Shown piece by piece: positions 20,664 through 31,279 of a stretch of 64,000 nucleotides of DNA; the first letter of the stretch is position 1; each line of letters starts with the position of its first letter. Both the position numbers and the translations under genes were made by a program. The notes under the pieces are model-generated. The model worked only from the letters and a program-made list of their open reading frames with translations. It had not been told where the DNA came from and did not search any database. Location: NCBI GenBank assembly GCA_015179125.1, contig WHVA01000111.1:62001-126000 (forward strand), read 5' to 3'. Source of the DNA: Gautieria morchelliformis (taxonomy: Eukaryota; Basidiomycota; Agaricomycetes; Gomphales; Gomphaceae).

Positions 20664-23012
20664 ATGCCGGACGACATCCTGAACAACATACTGGATGAGT
20701 TTGACGAGGAAGAGCATGACGAAGAAGAGCTAATGCATGGGGTTGTATGTAAGTGTGCTTGAGCTGTATTCTTGCCATCCACCTGACATCCTGGTTACAT
20801 CGCTAGGGTTAACCCTTGCCGGTGAGCTGCAGATGCGCCAAGATCATGCAGATCGACGCCATCCGGCTCGATTTTATCTTACATGTCCGGATCTCCCTCA
20901 CCCGAAAGGTAATACCGTGTGGCAACATATGCTGCATGTACGGAATGACCGGGCTTTCATCACCACTATGGGCTTTGATGTAGATACATTTCAGTACATC
21001 CTCCAGTCAGGCTTTACAGAGGCTTGGAATACCACAGCCATAGAGCGTAGAGACACTAACACACAAGGTGTGCCACGTATTGGTCATCGTTCTTTGGATG
21101 CGGCCGGTGGGCTAGGACTTGTGCTGCACTATATCCACTCGTGCATGACACAGACCAGTTTGCAGCAAATATTTGGTCTCATACCTGCAACAGTGGACCG
21201 CTACGTCAATTTCGCTATGGATATCTTGGAGGCCAGCCTTTCCAAGATGTGGGAGGCTCGTGTGTCATGGCCCAATGAGGAGATGATGAATAAGTTTGGC
21301 TCCATGATAGTGGCTAAGCACCCGCTGCTAGAAGGTGCATTTGGCACGATTGATGGGGTATTTGTGTTTGTGCCAGATGGTAGGCAGCACTCGTTATTGC
21401 ACTCCCTATTCACTCTCTTGACATGGTTGACAGGAACTATCCTTGAGGCTGTGTTAAATGCCCCAGGGAGCTGGCATGACTCTCAAATTGCCTGCCCTAT
21501 TTACAAGCAATTGATTGATAATACCCCCAAGGGATTTTTCTTGGTCACTGACACAGCCTTTCCTCGAGGATCGACAAAAGTTGGACAGAAGATCAAAGCA
21601 CCATTGAAGTCAGGGGATAAGCTCCCTCGGAGGCTGTTGGCATGCACAGAACGACTGGCACTTGACAGACAACTGCTATCTTACCAACAAACAGTGGAGT
21701 GGGGTATGCGAGCTCTTCAGGGAGGATTTGGACGATTGCGTGTCCCTGTCATGACCGGTTTATTTCTCCTACCGCGCTACCTCTATGTTCCCCCTCGTCA
21801 CTCCCTAGCATCTTCGCCAGAGTTCGCCGCACCACCGACCACTCCTCCTCTACATCCACTCTACCCACTGTTCGCCCCATTCTCCGAACCACTATTCGCT
21901 GCTCGCGCATTTCGCCATCAGGAACGCCATCAAATATGATCGATACCATTCACCCAGCATGATGGTTCATCATTAACCCCATCATCTTCTTAATCCGACC
22001 CCATTGGGTGTTCGTATGGCCAAAGTGTGGTCGCAGGACGTCCCTTCCATAGGCCGTGCGGGATCAACCCAGTGAACGAAGAGTCCGTGCAGGGTAGCGT
22101 GTATGCAGGTCCCAAGACATGGTTTTGTCCATAAATGCCTTCACCCCCTTTACTCTCCGTCGTTTCATGTTCACATTCTCCCCTCACTCTATTGTATGTT
22201 TATTCCATCTACTTAGTATCATGACTGCGCACCCCTATCCAACCCTGACTCGTGACGGCCTCTTTCCTATTCGCTGATACCTTACGAGCATTCGATATAA
22301 GTAGTTTACATTCGCATGTATATTCCCCAGTTCAATTATCATACGTCGTTCATCTTGTGCAGCTTTGACCTCGCTGTGGTCATCGTCTTAAGCCTTCTCT
22401 TGGAGATTTCCATCTTCGACTAGCAGAGGACTTAGGCATCACTGGTGAGTTCTCATACTTCATCTCCATTACCTTAGCCTTCGAACCATTTTCTGTGCTG
22501 TTGGTGAAGGGCTCCAAAGGAGCACCTTCACCAGCGAAGGGATTGTCAAGACTTAGACAGCCCTTCCGTGAGACTTTGCACGTTACATCATCAAGAGCCA
22601 CGGGCTATTTCGCTACGACTGTAGATAGGGGGACCCCGTTCAGGCAACCCTCTTACCTTGTGAACATTCATTGGTTCACCTATTCGCCGAACGGCATACT
22701 TATTCGCACAAGTTATTCGGGCATTCGCTGTGTTCATTAATACACGATATTAACGCCTGAAAACCAATCTTGACAGTCCCGCTGCATGTCAACCCAGAGC
22801 GACGAATGTGATTGCTTCAAGTAATCACTCAAGCATTCAATATACGTGTCAGGAAAGTGGGAGTAAATCAGATCAAGGCAGTCTATTGTGATATCTGGAG
22901 GCAGGCAGATGGTGATGATATGTGGACAAACTTTGCAACAATGATGTTAGGTGATTTGTGAAGGAATGACCCGGTAGCCCAGTTTCATACCATGGCAGTA
23001 GCAGAGTATTAG
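20664..23012 (+). pseudogene. PIF2 Harbinger-type transposase (split by LTR-C)
   Basis: An acidic first exon (20664-20748, MPDDILNNILDEFDEEEHDEEE) joins 20807 through a GTAAGT...TAG intron. FGTIDG, SWHDSQIA and TVEWGMRA supply the DDE residues. The region following FGTIDG is shortened compared with PIF1. LTR-C interrupts the gene at 21747, and coding sequence resumes at 22781 (the PLHVNPERR region). Two TGA codons (22809 and 22959) lie where PIF1 has CGA. Five or more further Arg codons are also altered relative to PIF1. Confidence 0.83.
21747..22775. mobile_element. Solo LTR-C (short copy), target duplication GTCCC
   Basis: The 1,029-bp insert starts TGTCATGACC and ends AATCTTGACA, with GTCCC on both sides (21742-21746 and 22776-22780). 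It is the second copy of the repeat at 5588-7391. It interrupts the PIF2 transposase directly after GGFGRLRV. Confidence 0.92.
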
Positions 23013-23097
23013 TGGGTGTTAAACATACAATAGACAAGGTTAAGGACAGAGCGGCATTTTTTTTATGTTGCACAAGAAAGGTCATACCCACTGAGCA

Positions 23098-23272
23098 AAG
23101 GCTATCAAGAAGTTAGGAGATGTGTGGGGGCTATCAAGAAGTAAGACGATATGCGAGGGCTATCAAGAAATTAGGAGATATGTGGGGGCTATCAAGAAGT
23201 AAGAAGATACGTGGGGGGTATCAAGAAGTAAGCAGATACGCAGGTGCTATCAAGAAGTAAGCAGATTAGACT
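23098..23272. repeat. Minisatellite, ~30-bp unit, about six copies
   Basis: The unit GCTATCAAGAAGTAAG(A/C)AGAT plus a G-rich spacer (ACGTGGGG-like) repeats about six times between the PIF2 transposase and its convergent accessory gene. Units alternate between GTTAGGAGAT and GTAAGACGAT variants. PIF1 also has a (different) tandem repeat at the equivalent position. Confidence 0.8.
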
Positions 23273-23276
23273 AGGT

Positions 23277-24517
23277 TCAGAACTTGGTGGGTGACACAGG
23301 CCAATAGAGGCTGCTATCAATCGGGGATTCCAGATGGGTAACCTTGGGAGCCATTGTACTAGATCTGGCGTGCAGGGTTGTTGGAGACACATACTGGGGT
23401 AGGTACTGGCCATGATACTCATGAGGAGGAAGAGAAGAGCAAGGTGTTGGGGAATCGACCCGTGAGTTCTTTTTGTTGTGATAGGAGGGGGGTGTGCGAT
23501 GCCGGGACACAGGAAGGGACTGATGATTCAAGAGCTGGTAAATCCAAAGGTCACGCTCGGCATTATCAGCCCGACGACTCTCACAGTCCAGCTCCCACTG
23601 TACTGCATGTAACTCTTTCCGCAGAGCCCATGCCTCAGTTTCCGCCTCGCAGGCCCGAGAGGTTAGATCCTGCAGATGCAGTGTCTCTAGATGGCAAGCC
23701 TGCCTGTTATCATCATGTGCCGCCTGGGAAAGTGGGTCAAATGCGTGAGCAACATTGTGGAGGGTCCCTCGGAGCTGGGCAGAGGTCGTACGAGTGCCCA
23801 GTTCAACATCCCAAGGAACATGTCATGCAATGTAACTCTTCGGTTATTTTTTGACCATGCGACCCTCATCCAACGAAATCTCAATTACCTCATCATCAAG
23901 GTCATCATCACGGACAACCCCAGAGGCCACCCGATTGCCAATTTTGTGCTCAATGGCATGAGCGCGTTCCACATCTGGGGGGCAGTCTGCACTGCTGGTC
24001 AGTTTGGAGGTGCGGACCAGCTAGAGGACAGTGTCAGATTAGTATCCAAAAGACCATCGAGGGACTCACCAGCTTATACCTTTTCTCTATTGTTTCAGCT
24101 GAACACAACGGCCGCTCATTTTCCTCAGCCCACTCAGCAAACCACACATGCAGCGCCAACCACTCCTTTTTACCTGCAGGCAGCAGCTCTTCAGACAGGC
24201 TCAAAAGCCTGTCAAAGTCCTCCACCTGCCATTTAACGGCACCCAATGTGCGCCCCTTCTTTACGACCGCCTCTTCCTCAGTCTCACTCTCAGACTCAGC
24301 CTTCTTCCTCTTCAGCGAGGCCTTTGTACTTTTGCCCCAAGCAGATGTCTTACCCCCCGTGTGCCACTACTTCCTCGCTTAGTCCCCCTTGCTACCTTGG
24401 AACCCTTCGCCACACCTGCTTGCCACTTCTCCAAAGCCGTGAGGGCAGCCATAGTATTCTCTTTTTCATCGTCAGAAGCAAACATAGGAGTGGGGTGAGG
24501 ACAAGACTTAGCAATGG
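23277..24517 (-). pseudogene. PIF2 Myb/SANT-like accessory protein, C-terminal part
   Basis: On the minus strand the piece starts at the element B junction (PMFASDDEKENTMAAL) and continues into the Myb-like helix region (AVKWQVEDFDRLLSLSEELLPAGKKEWLALH ... ETIEKRYKL). It then runs through the SADCPPDVERAHAIEH block and coiled coil to a stop at 23277. It parallels PIF1's intact protein domain for domain. At least two in-frame stops occur in the last exon. The N-terminal exons are at 33162-33595, beyond element B. Confidence 0.75.
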
Positions 24518-25188
24518 TGTTACAACCGTACATTTCCGACTTCCGACCCTCAGTTCCGCAACACTTTCTGCCCCTCCGATATTTCCGACATCCCACCCCT
24601 TGTTCTACTCCCTTGTTCTTTCGACTCTATTACTCTGACCCACCGGACCCGCTTCATCATTCATCAAGATCACATATCCGGTCCACCTTGTAGTTCGTTG
24701 TCAGATATGTTTTCTGACCCCTTGTTCTTTGCCATTGTTTTACCTTACCCTGAACCCCCCTTGTAGTCCCATTGTTCCCAATTAGTTAGTTCCCACGTCT
24801 GTCTACCCGACTTCCGCTCCCCCCGGAATTTGCTTAGTACCATCTCATTACATGTTGTCTCAGCTCTTTGTATAAAAGCCTCCCATGTATGTATGTTATT
24901 CTGCAATCAGATAATCGCCTTCGATACTTGATTTCCTTCACTCCATCTCCTGTTCTTAGCACAGCGAGTCTAGCAAGATCTCCGCCTTCCGCCTTCCACC
25001 TTCCGCCTCCCGCCTCAGTTCCGACTCAAGTTCCAACCAACCTTTAGTTCAGTACTTTCCGACTTCCGACTCATTTCCGAAATACTTAGGACAATAGTTC
25101 ATTGGGGGTGCAACCTACAAGTTGAAGCCGCTGTCCTTTCCAGTTCTGACTTAGCGGAAATCTCAATACATAACAGTATTATCTGATT
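24518..25188 (+). promoter_or_regulatory. 5' LTR of element B with TATA box, predicted start and self-complementary primer-binding site
   Basis: TATAAAAG at 24871 is followed 34 nt later by AATCAGATAAT (24905-24915). Two bases (GT) beyond the LTR end at 25175, the primer-binding site ATTATCTGATT (25178-25188) is its exact 11-nt reverse complement. This predicts Tf1-like self-priming. The LTR is unusually rich in CCG triplets in the TTCCG context, especially 24980-25080 and the first 60 bp. Confidence 0.82.
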
Positions 25189-25208
25189 CCCACCCGATAA
25201 CTATCGCT

Positions 25209-26608
25209 ATGCCTCCATGTACCACAGCTACTTCAGCTCGAGCAGGAGCTGTCGAAGCTCTCTCTTATTTTGGCAGTCTTAGATCCGCAGCACCAAGGCA
25301 CACGGAACCCTCCAGCAGCTCTCGTGCAGACGATGAGCTTTCCGACGCTATTCTGCAATGCTTCGAAGAAGTTCCTGACGCTAATCCCGATGACAATCCC
25401 GACTACGACGGAAACTTGTCAAGTAGCAGCGGCGAGCAAACAGCAGCGTCATTGCGACGCCCAGCTCCACCACCACCACCTCCACCAGGACCTCCAGGTG
25501 GCCCTCATGGTGGTCCCCCAGGCAGTCCTCCCGGTGGTCCTCCACCTCCAATTCCCACCAACCCAGTTCCGCCTGCGCCAGTTCCAGATCTTGCACAAGC
25601 TATCGCCATGCTAGCCGGTCAACTCCAGCATCCGGCCCAAGCCCCACCACGCCCAAGACAAAAGTCCGTGAACCGGATCAATTCAACGGTTCCGACCCCA
25701 AGAAGCTCCAGCCTTTTTTGGTCCAGCTTCAACTCAACTTCCGCGATCGTCCCGACGCCTTTCCCCATGACAAACGAAAGGTCAATTACGCCCTTTCCTA
25801 TCTCCGAGGCACGGCTCTCAACTATTTCGAACCCGCCCTCATGGATCCGTTCGCACTCGTCGACTGGGCTGACGATTACCACAAGTTCGTTTCTGAACTC
25901 CGCAACAACTTCGGACCATTTGATATGGAAACCGATGTGGAAAATGAACTCGACAAGCTTCATATGAAAGACACTCATAAGATAGCTAAAAACATCGTCA
26001 CTTTCCAGCAGCTGGCTCCTCGAGTCCAATGGGGAGAAGCTGCACTCCAACGTCAATTCTACATGGGCTTGCCATCCCGGATCAAGGATGAAATTGCCCA
26101 CGTCGGAAAACCCACCACTCTTACTGACCTCCGCAACCTTGCCCAATCCATCAATTCGCGCTACTGGGAAAGACATTCCGAGATCGCTCGCGAAACTTCC
26201 GCCCAGAGCAAGAACGACAAGCCCTCCAACAAGAAGTCTGATAAAGACAAGAAGAAGACCAATTCCAGAAACAACAACTCCGGAAACAACAACAACAACA
26301 ACAGTTCCGGGTCCAACTCCAGCAACCGAAACAACACCACACCATGCAACAACCAGGCCTCTGGTTCCAACACCAATGCCTGGAAGAGCACTCCGGACCT
26401 TTCCGACAAACTTGGGAAAGACGGAAAACTAACCCCTGCAGAACGCCAGCATTGCATGGACAACAACCTTTGCCTTTTCTGCGGCAAAGGCGGTCACGTC
26501 GCTCGCGATTGCACCCGAGCTTCCACTTCCGCTGCCAAGGCCAAGGGCCGTGCAGCGAAGACGGAAGAGAAATCCGAAGCGGCCCCTGCTACGGATGCAA
26601 AAACATAG
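25209..26608 (+). pseudogene. Element B gag with CCHC zinc knuckle (one frameshift)
   Basis: The ATG lies 20 bases after the primer-binding site. The first frame gives a Pro/Gly-rich N-terminus. At ~25660 the reading must shift by one base to reach KVREPDQFNGSD, which matches element A gag, then SYLRGTALNYFEPALMDP, an Asn/Lys/Ser-rich linker and the knuckle CLFCGKGGHVARDC. The frame stops with TAG at 26606. Protease lies in another frame that overlaps the end of gag from ~26344, so a programmed shift or the native gag stop could separate gag and pol. Confidence 0.85.
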
Positions 26609-27393
26609 TCAGCAGTCCTCCGGCCTCCGCACGAGCTGAGGGCTGTGTTGACCCCATTCGTGCGACAAACGAGGTTAAACTCAACGCATCCGCTCTTTCA
26701 TCCTCCGACTCCCTCTCAGTTCCACTGACTTCCGACACAATTTCCGCACCCCCGTTTACAGCATTGATCGACTCTGGTTCGACTCATTGTTTCCTCGATT
26801 CCGACTTTGTTTTGAAACATAAACTTCCGACCTGCAACATTCCGACAATTCCGCTCCACCTTTTCGACGGGTCATCCAACATGGCAATTTCCCAAGTCGT
26901 GGACCTGTCTATCCGTTTCGCTACTGGGGACAACCATGAGGTTACGCTTTACGTTACTCCGCTAGATGCTAGCTGTTCCATTGTACTAGGACACAATTGG
27001 CTCACCCGATATAATCCGTCGATTAACTGGGCATTGGGTCAGATACAGTTCCGTACCCCGGATCAACTTCCGTCTATTCTGACGTCGTCCGCGAAGATGG
27101 GTCAGGCCTCTTCTGCAACTCCGCTAGTGGATTCAGTTCCGCACTCTGGTCCCACTTTAGCACCTCCGCCCCTCGAAGCTCCCCGAATTGCGCTCGTTTC
27201 TGCCACCGCTTTCTGCATATTGCAACAGCAAGAAGATACGACCGTTTTCCAGCTTCACCTTTCCGATTCGGCTTCAGTCAAGGCTCATTCCGCCTCAATT
27301 TCCGCTCCGGTCGACATGAGCTCAGCTCTGGAAGAATATCGTGACTTCCCGGACGTGTTCAATAAGGCCAAAGCCGATAAACCCGCTGAACAT
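26609..27393 (+). CDS. Element B aspartic protease region
   Basis: The frame contains ALIDSGSTHCFLDS, with the catalytic Asp-Ser-Gly, followed by VTPLDASCSIVLGHNWL and a linker to the reverse transcriptase (LEAPRIALVSATAF). It is open from ~26344 to a TGA at 27394-27396. In a functional pol the frame should continue PYDLKI without a stop. The catalytic triplet is intact here, unlike element A. Confidence 0.8.
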
Positions 27394-27396
27394 TGA

Positions 27397-29683
27397 CCTT
27401 ATGATTTGAAGATATATTTGGAAGAAGGAGCATCTCCGCCCCTTGGACCGATCTACTCCCTCTCGCAAAGTGAACTCCAGACTCTCCGAGAGTTCGTCAA
27501 TGAACACCTGAACATGGGCTTCATCCGCCCTTCGCTGTCTCCGCACGGCGCTCTGGTCCTTTTCGTCAAGAAGAAGGATGGATCTCTCCGCCTCTGCGTC
27601 GATTTCCGCGGACTCAACGCCCTCACTAAGAAGGACAAATATCTGCTTCCGCACATTTCCGACCTCCTCAACACTCCCCGCAGAGCGAAGATCTACACCA
27701 AAATCGACCTATGGCATGCTTATCACCTTGTCCGCATCGCGAAGGTGACGAATGGAAAACCATTTTCCGCACCCGCTACGGTGCTTTTGAGTGGGTTGTC
27801 ATGCCTTTTGGTCTAACCAATGCTCCCGCCACTTTCCAGCAATTTATGAATGACGTATTTTCCAACCTCCTCGACGTATGCGTTCTAGTCTACATTGACG
27901 ACATCCTCATCTATTCCAACACACCGGAAGAACATCGGGAACATGTCCGCGAAGTACTCCGCCGTCTACGCAAACACCACCTCTATGCAACAGCAGAGAA
28001 ATGCGAATGGCATCGCAACACGGTCGAATACCTCGGCTACATCCTCTCTCCTACGGGTCTTACCATGGCAGAGGACAAAGTCAAGGCAATTCAAGAATGG
28101 CCGGAACCCCGACGTGTTAAGGATGTGCAGTCTTTCCTTGGCTTCGCCAACTTTTACCGGCATTTCATTTACAATTTTTCCGACATTACTGTTCCGCTCA
28201 CGTGTCTCACCAGGAAGGGTGCCCCATGGAATTTCACCCCGGAATGCCATTCCACATTTGAAGCCCTCAAAGTGGCCTTCACTACGGCTCCTATACTCAG
28301 TTTCTGGATTCCTGATGCTGTTACGTATCGAGATTTCCACTAAGTCGGAACTGGAAAGGACAGCGGCTTCAACTTATAGGTTGCGCCCCCAATGAACTAT
28401 CGTCCTAGGTACTTCGGAAATGAGCCGGAAGTCGGAAAGTACTGGACCAGAGGTTTGGTCGGAACTTGAGTCGGAACTGAGGCGGAAGGCGGAAGACGGA
28501 AGACGGAAGGCTGAGAGAGAGACTGAGATCTTGCTAGACTCGCTGTGCTAAGAACAGGAGATGGAGCGAAGGAAATCAAGTATCGAAGGTGATTATCTGA
28601 TTGCAGAATTACAGACATACATGAGGGGGGTTTTATACAAAGCGCAGAGCAACAAGTAATGGTGTTGTACTAAGCAAATTCCGGAGGAAGCGGAAGTCGA
28701 GTACAATGTGTGGGAACTAACTAATTGGGAACAATGGGACTACAAGGGGGGTTCAGGGTAAGGTAGAACAATGGCAAAGAACAAGGGGTCGGGAAAACAT
28801 ATCTGACAACGAACTACAAGGGTGACCGGATATATGGTTTTGATGGATGGCGAGGTGGGTCCGGTGGGTCCGAGTAATAGCGTCGAAAGAACAAGGGAAA
28901 TGTACAAGGGGCGGAATGTCGTGCGGAACTATTGGAGGGGCGGAAGGAGTGGCGGAACTGAGGGTCGGAAGTCGGAAATGAACGGTCGTAACAGATGCCC
29001 AATTTGTACTCGAAACCGACGCTTCCGACTACGCGCTAGCCGCCATCCTTTCAATCATTTCCCCTGACGACGGAGAAATTCATCCGATCGCTTTTCATTC
29101 CCGCACCTTTTCTGCCCCGGAACTCAACTACAACGTCCACGATAAGGAACTACTTGCGATCTTCGAAGCCTTCAAAATCTGGAGACACTACCTCGAAGGT
29201 CCAACTTATCCGATCGACGTTGTAACGGATCATAAAAACCTTGAGTATTTTGCGACTACTAAGATTTTGACTCGCCGTCAAGTCCACTGGTCTGAATATC
29301 TCTCACAGTTCAATATGGTGATCCGCTTCCGCCCCAGAAAGCTCAGAGCAATACCCGACACACTCACTAGACGTTGGGACATCTACCCAAAAGAGGGAAG
29401 TAGCGACTATGCCAGCGTTAATCCGCATAATTTCCACCCAGTATTCTCCACTGAGCAACCGGCATCGTCCCTGCGTGCCACAGCATTGCAGTTTCCGCTA
29501 CTCCGCACCTCAATCATTATGGACACCGAGTCTCTCCATTCCGGCATCTGTTCCGCACTTCATTCCGATCCCATCTCCGCAACCCACCTCGATGACCCAA
29601 CCAGTCCTGGATGGTCCCCCGATTCCAACGGATTTCTCCAGTACAAGTCCCGGATTTACGTTCCGGATACAAACGATCTATGA
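27397..29683 (+). pseudogene. Element B reverse transcriptase and RNase H (split by a solo LTR)
   Basis: The sequence begins after the TGA with PYDLKIYLEEGASPPLGPIY. It holds LRLCVDFRGLN, KIDLWHAYHLV, then a one-base loss near 27740, REGDEWKTIFRTRY, MPFGLTNAP and the active site VYIDDILIYS. Solo LTR-B (28319-28993) interrupts after FWIPDA. RNase H resumes at ~28999 with VLETDASDYALAAIL, NYNVHDKELLAI and DVVTDHKNLEYF. The region ends YVPDTNDL and TGA (29681-29683); element A reads DDLRLRVL there, so this is another CGA to TGA. Confidence 0.9.
28319..28993 (-). mobile_element. Solo LTR-B inside element B, target duplication GATGC
   Basis: A 675-bp reverse LTR-B (TGTTACGTATCG ... GGTCGTAACA) is flanked by GATGC (28314-28318 and 28994-28998). 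It belongs to the same family as its host element, so the family jumped into its own copy and then collapsed to a solo LTR. Confidence 0.95.
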
Positions 29684-30991
29684 CTTTGCATGCTCCAGCA
29701 AAGCCACAATCACCCGCTCTCAGGACACCAAGGCCAAAACAAGACCCTCGACATAATCCGACGTACATACACTTGGCCTCTTCTCCGCACAATGGTCCAA
29801 GACTATTGCAAGTCATGCACCACCTGTATGCACGCCAAGCCCCAACGTCACAAACCCTACGGCCTCCTGAAGCAACTTCCGATCCCAGAACAACCGTGGA
29901 ATTCGATATCTATGGATTTCATTGAGAAACTTCCTAAGTCATCCGGCTATGATACCATTCTAGTTATCGTTGACCGCCTCACCAAGCAGTCCATCTTTAT
30001 TCCAACCTATGACACCATCACTTCCGCACAGCTCGCACAACTCTTCGTGCTCCACGTCTTTTCCAAGCACGGAATCCCTTCCCATGTCACTTCCGACCAT
30101 GGATCAGAATTCGTGTCATCCTTTTTCCGCACACTCAGCAAGGCTCTCGACATGAAACTCCACTTCACCTCCGGTTATCATCCCGAAGGAGACGGACAAA
30201 CGGAACATACTAATCAGACCCTTGAGCAGTATCTCCGCGTCTATTGCAACTACCAACACAGCAATTGGTCCGACCTTCATCCACTTGCGGAATTTGCTTA
30301 CAACAATGCGCCTTCCACTACCACCGGAATTTCACCCTTTTACACCAACAAGGGCTACCACCCGAATCTCGCCATCCACCCTGAACGCGACCTCGCCTCT
30401 GCCAGAGCCCAAGATTTCGTTGTGGAACTCGACGACCTTCACCAGCACCTCCGAGAGAACATTTCCGCTGCCCAAAAGAGATACCAAACTTCCGCCGATC
30501 GGAAACGACTTCCGCAACCAGCATTCGAGATAGGCGACAAAGTCTTTGTCAAAGCTGAAAACTTCCGCACCACTCGTCCCTCGAAGAAGCTCTCTGAAAA
30601 ATACCTTGGCCCTTACGAGATCATCGCTAAGGCCGGCAGTTGTTCTTTCACTCTCAGACTTCCTGACAATATGTGTGCAGTACACCCGGTATTCCACGCC
30701 TCCATGCTTGAGCCCGCAGTTCCAAATACAATTCCGAATCGAGAACAACCTCCGCCTCCACCAGTGATCATCGACGGAGAACCGGAATATGAGATCTCGG
30801 AAATTCTCAACTCCAAGCTCGACAGACGATACCGCTGCCAACTCCAGTACCTAGTCAAGTGGGCAGGCTATGAAAACACCGACGAAGAGACTTCCTGGAT
30901 TTCCGCCACGGAACTAGATCATGCCTCTGACCTCGTCTCTGATTTTCACAAGTCATATCCTAATAATCCTGGCCCCATTTCTGCGCTCTAG
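29684..30991 (+). CDS. Element B integrase with C-terminal chromodomain
   Basis: The frame runs 433 codons without interruption. It has an HHCC zinc module (HNHPLSGHQG ... CKSCTTC), the DDE core (SMDFIEKL, TSDHGSEF, EGDGQTEH), a GPF/Y-like segment (YLGPYEIIAKAG) and a chromodomain (YEISEILNSK ... YLVKWAGYENTDEETSW). This integrase inserts the cDNA, and the chromodomain usually directs it to heterochromatin. It is the best-preserved protein of element B. It is expressed only as part of a Gag-Pol polyprotein, so there is no start codon of its own. Confidence 0.9.
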   Translation, partial: LCMLQQSHNHPLSGHQGQNKTLDIIRRTYTWPLLRTMVQDYCKSCTTCMHAKPQRHKPYGLLKQLPIPEQPWNSISMDFIEKLPKSSGYDTILVIVDRLTKQSIFIPTYDTITSAQLAQLFVLHVFSKHGIPSHVTSDHGSEFVSSFFRTLSKALDMKLHFTSGYHPEGDGQTEHTNQTLEQYLRVYCNYQHSNWSDLHPLAEFAYNNAPSTTTGISPFYTNKGYHPNLAIHPERDLASARAQDFVVELDDLHQHLRENISAAQKRYQTSADRKRLPQPAFEIGDKVFVKAENFRTTRPSKKLSEKYLGPYEIIAKAGSCSFTLRLPDNMCAVHPVFHASMLEPAVPNTIPNREQPPPPPVIIDGEPEYEISEILNSKLDRRYRCQLQYLVKWAGYENTDEETSWISATELDHASDLVSDFHKSYPNNPGPISAL

Positions 30992-31279
30992 TCAATTCCG
31001 ATCCCATTTCCAATACCCCATTGATTCTTACAGTTCTCAAATCATATGTCAAATCCGATTAATTTTCCATTACGCTATTTTCCGACACTTCAAGAAATTA
31101 TTTACAAGTATCTTCGACACCTACTCCTCCCTCATCGTTTCCCCCTCGCCCTCGTTCTCCCCTTCCGGACCTTCTTCCGCATGTCCTATCTCCACGTTCA
31201 CCAACACGGTCCCCACCCTGTCCCTCGTTTCCACCCTTTGGCTCGGACCCGCCTCCGCCCCACTCTCCTGCTCCCGCGT

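Noticed and set aside
23098..23272. CRISPR-like array
   Set aside because: The repeats are degenerate, contiguous minisatellite units without unique spacers, in a eukaryotic genome.
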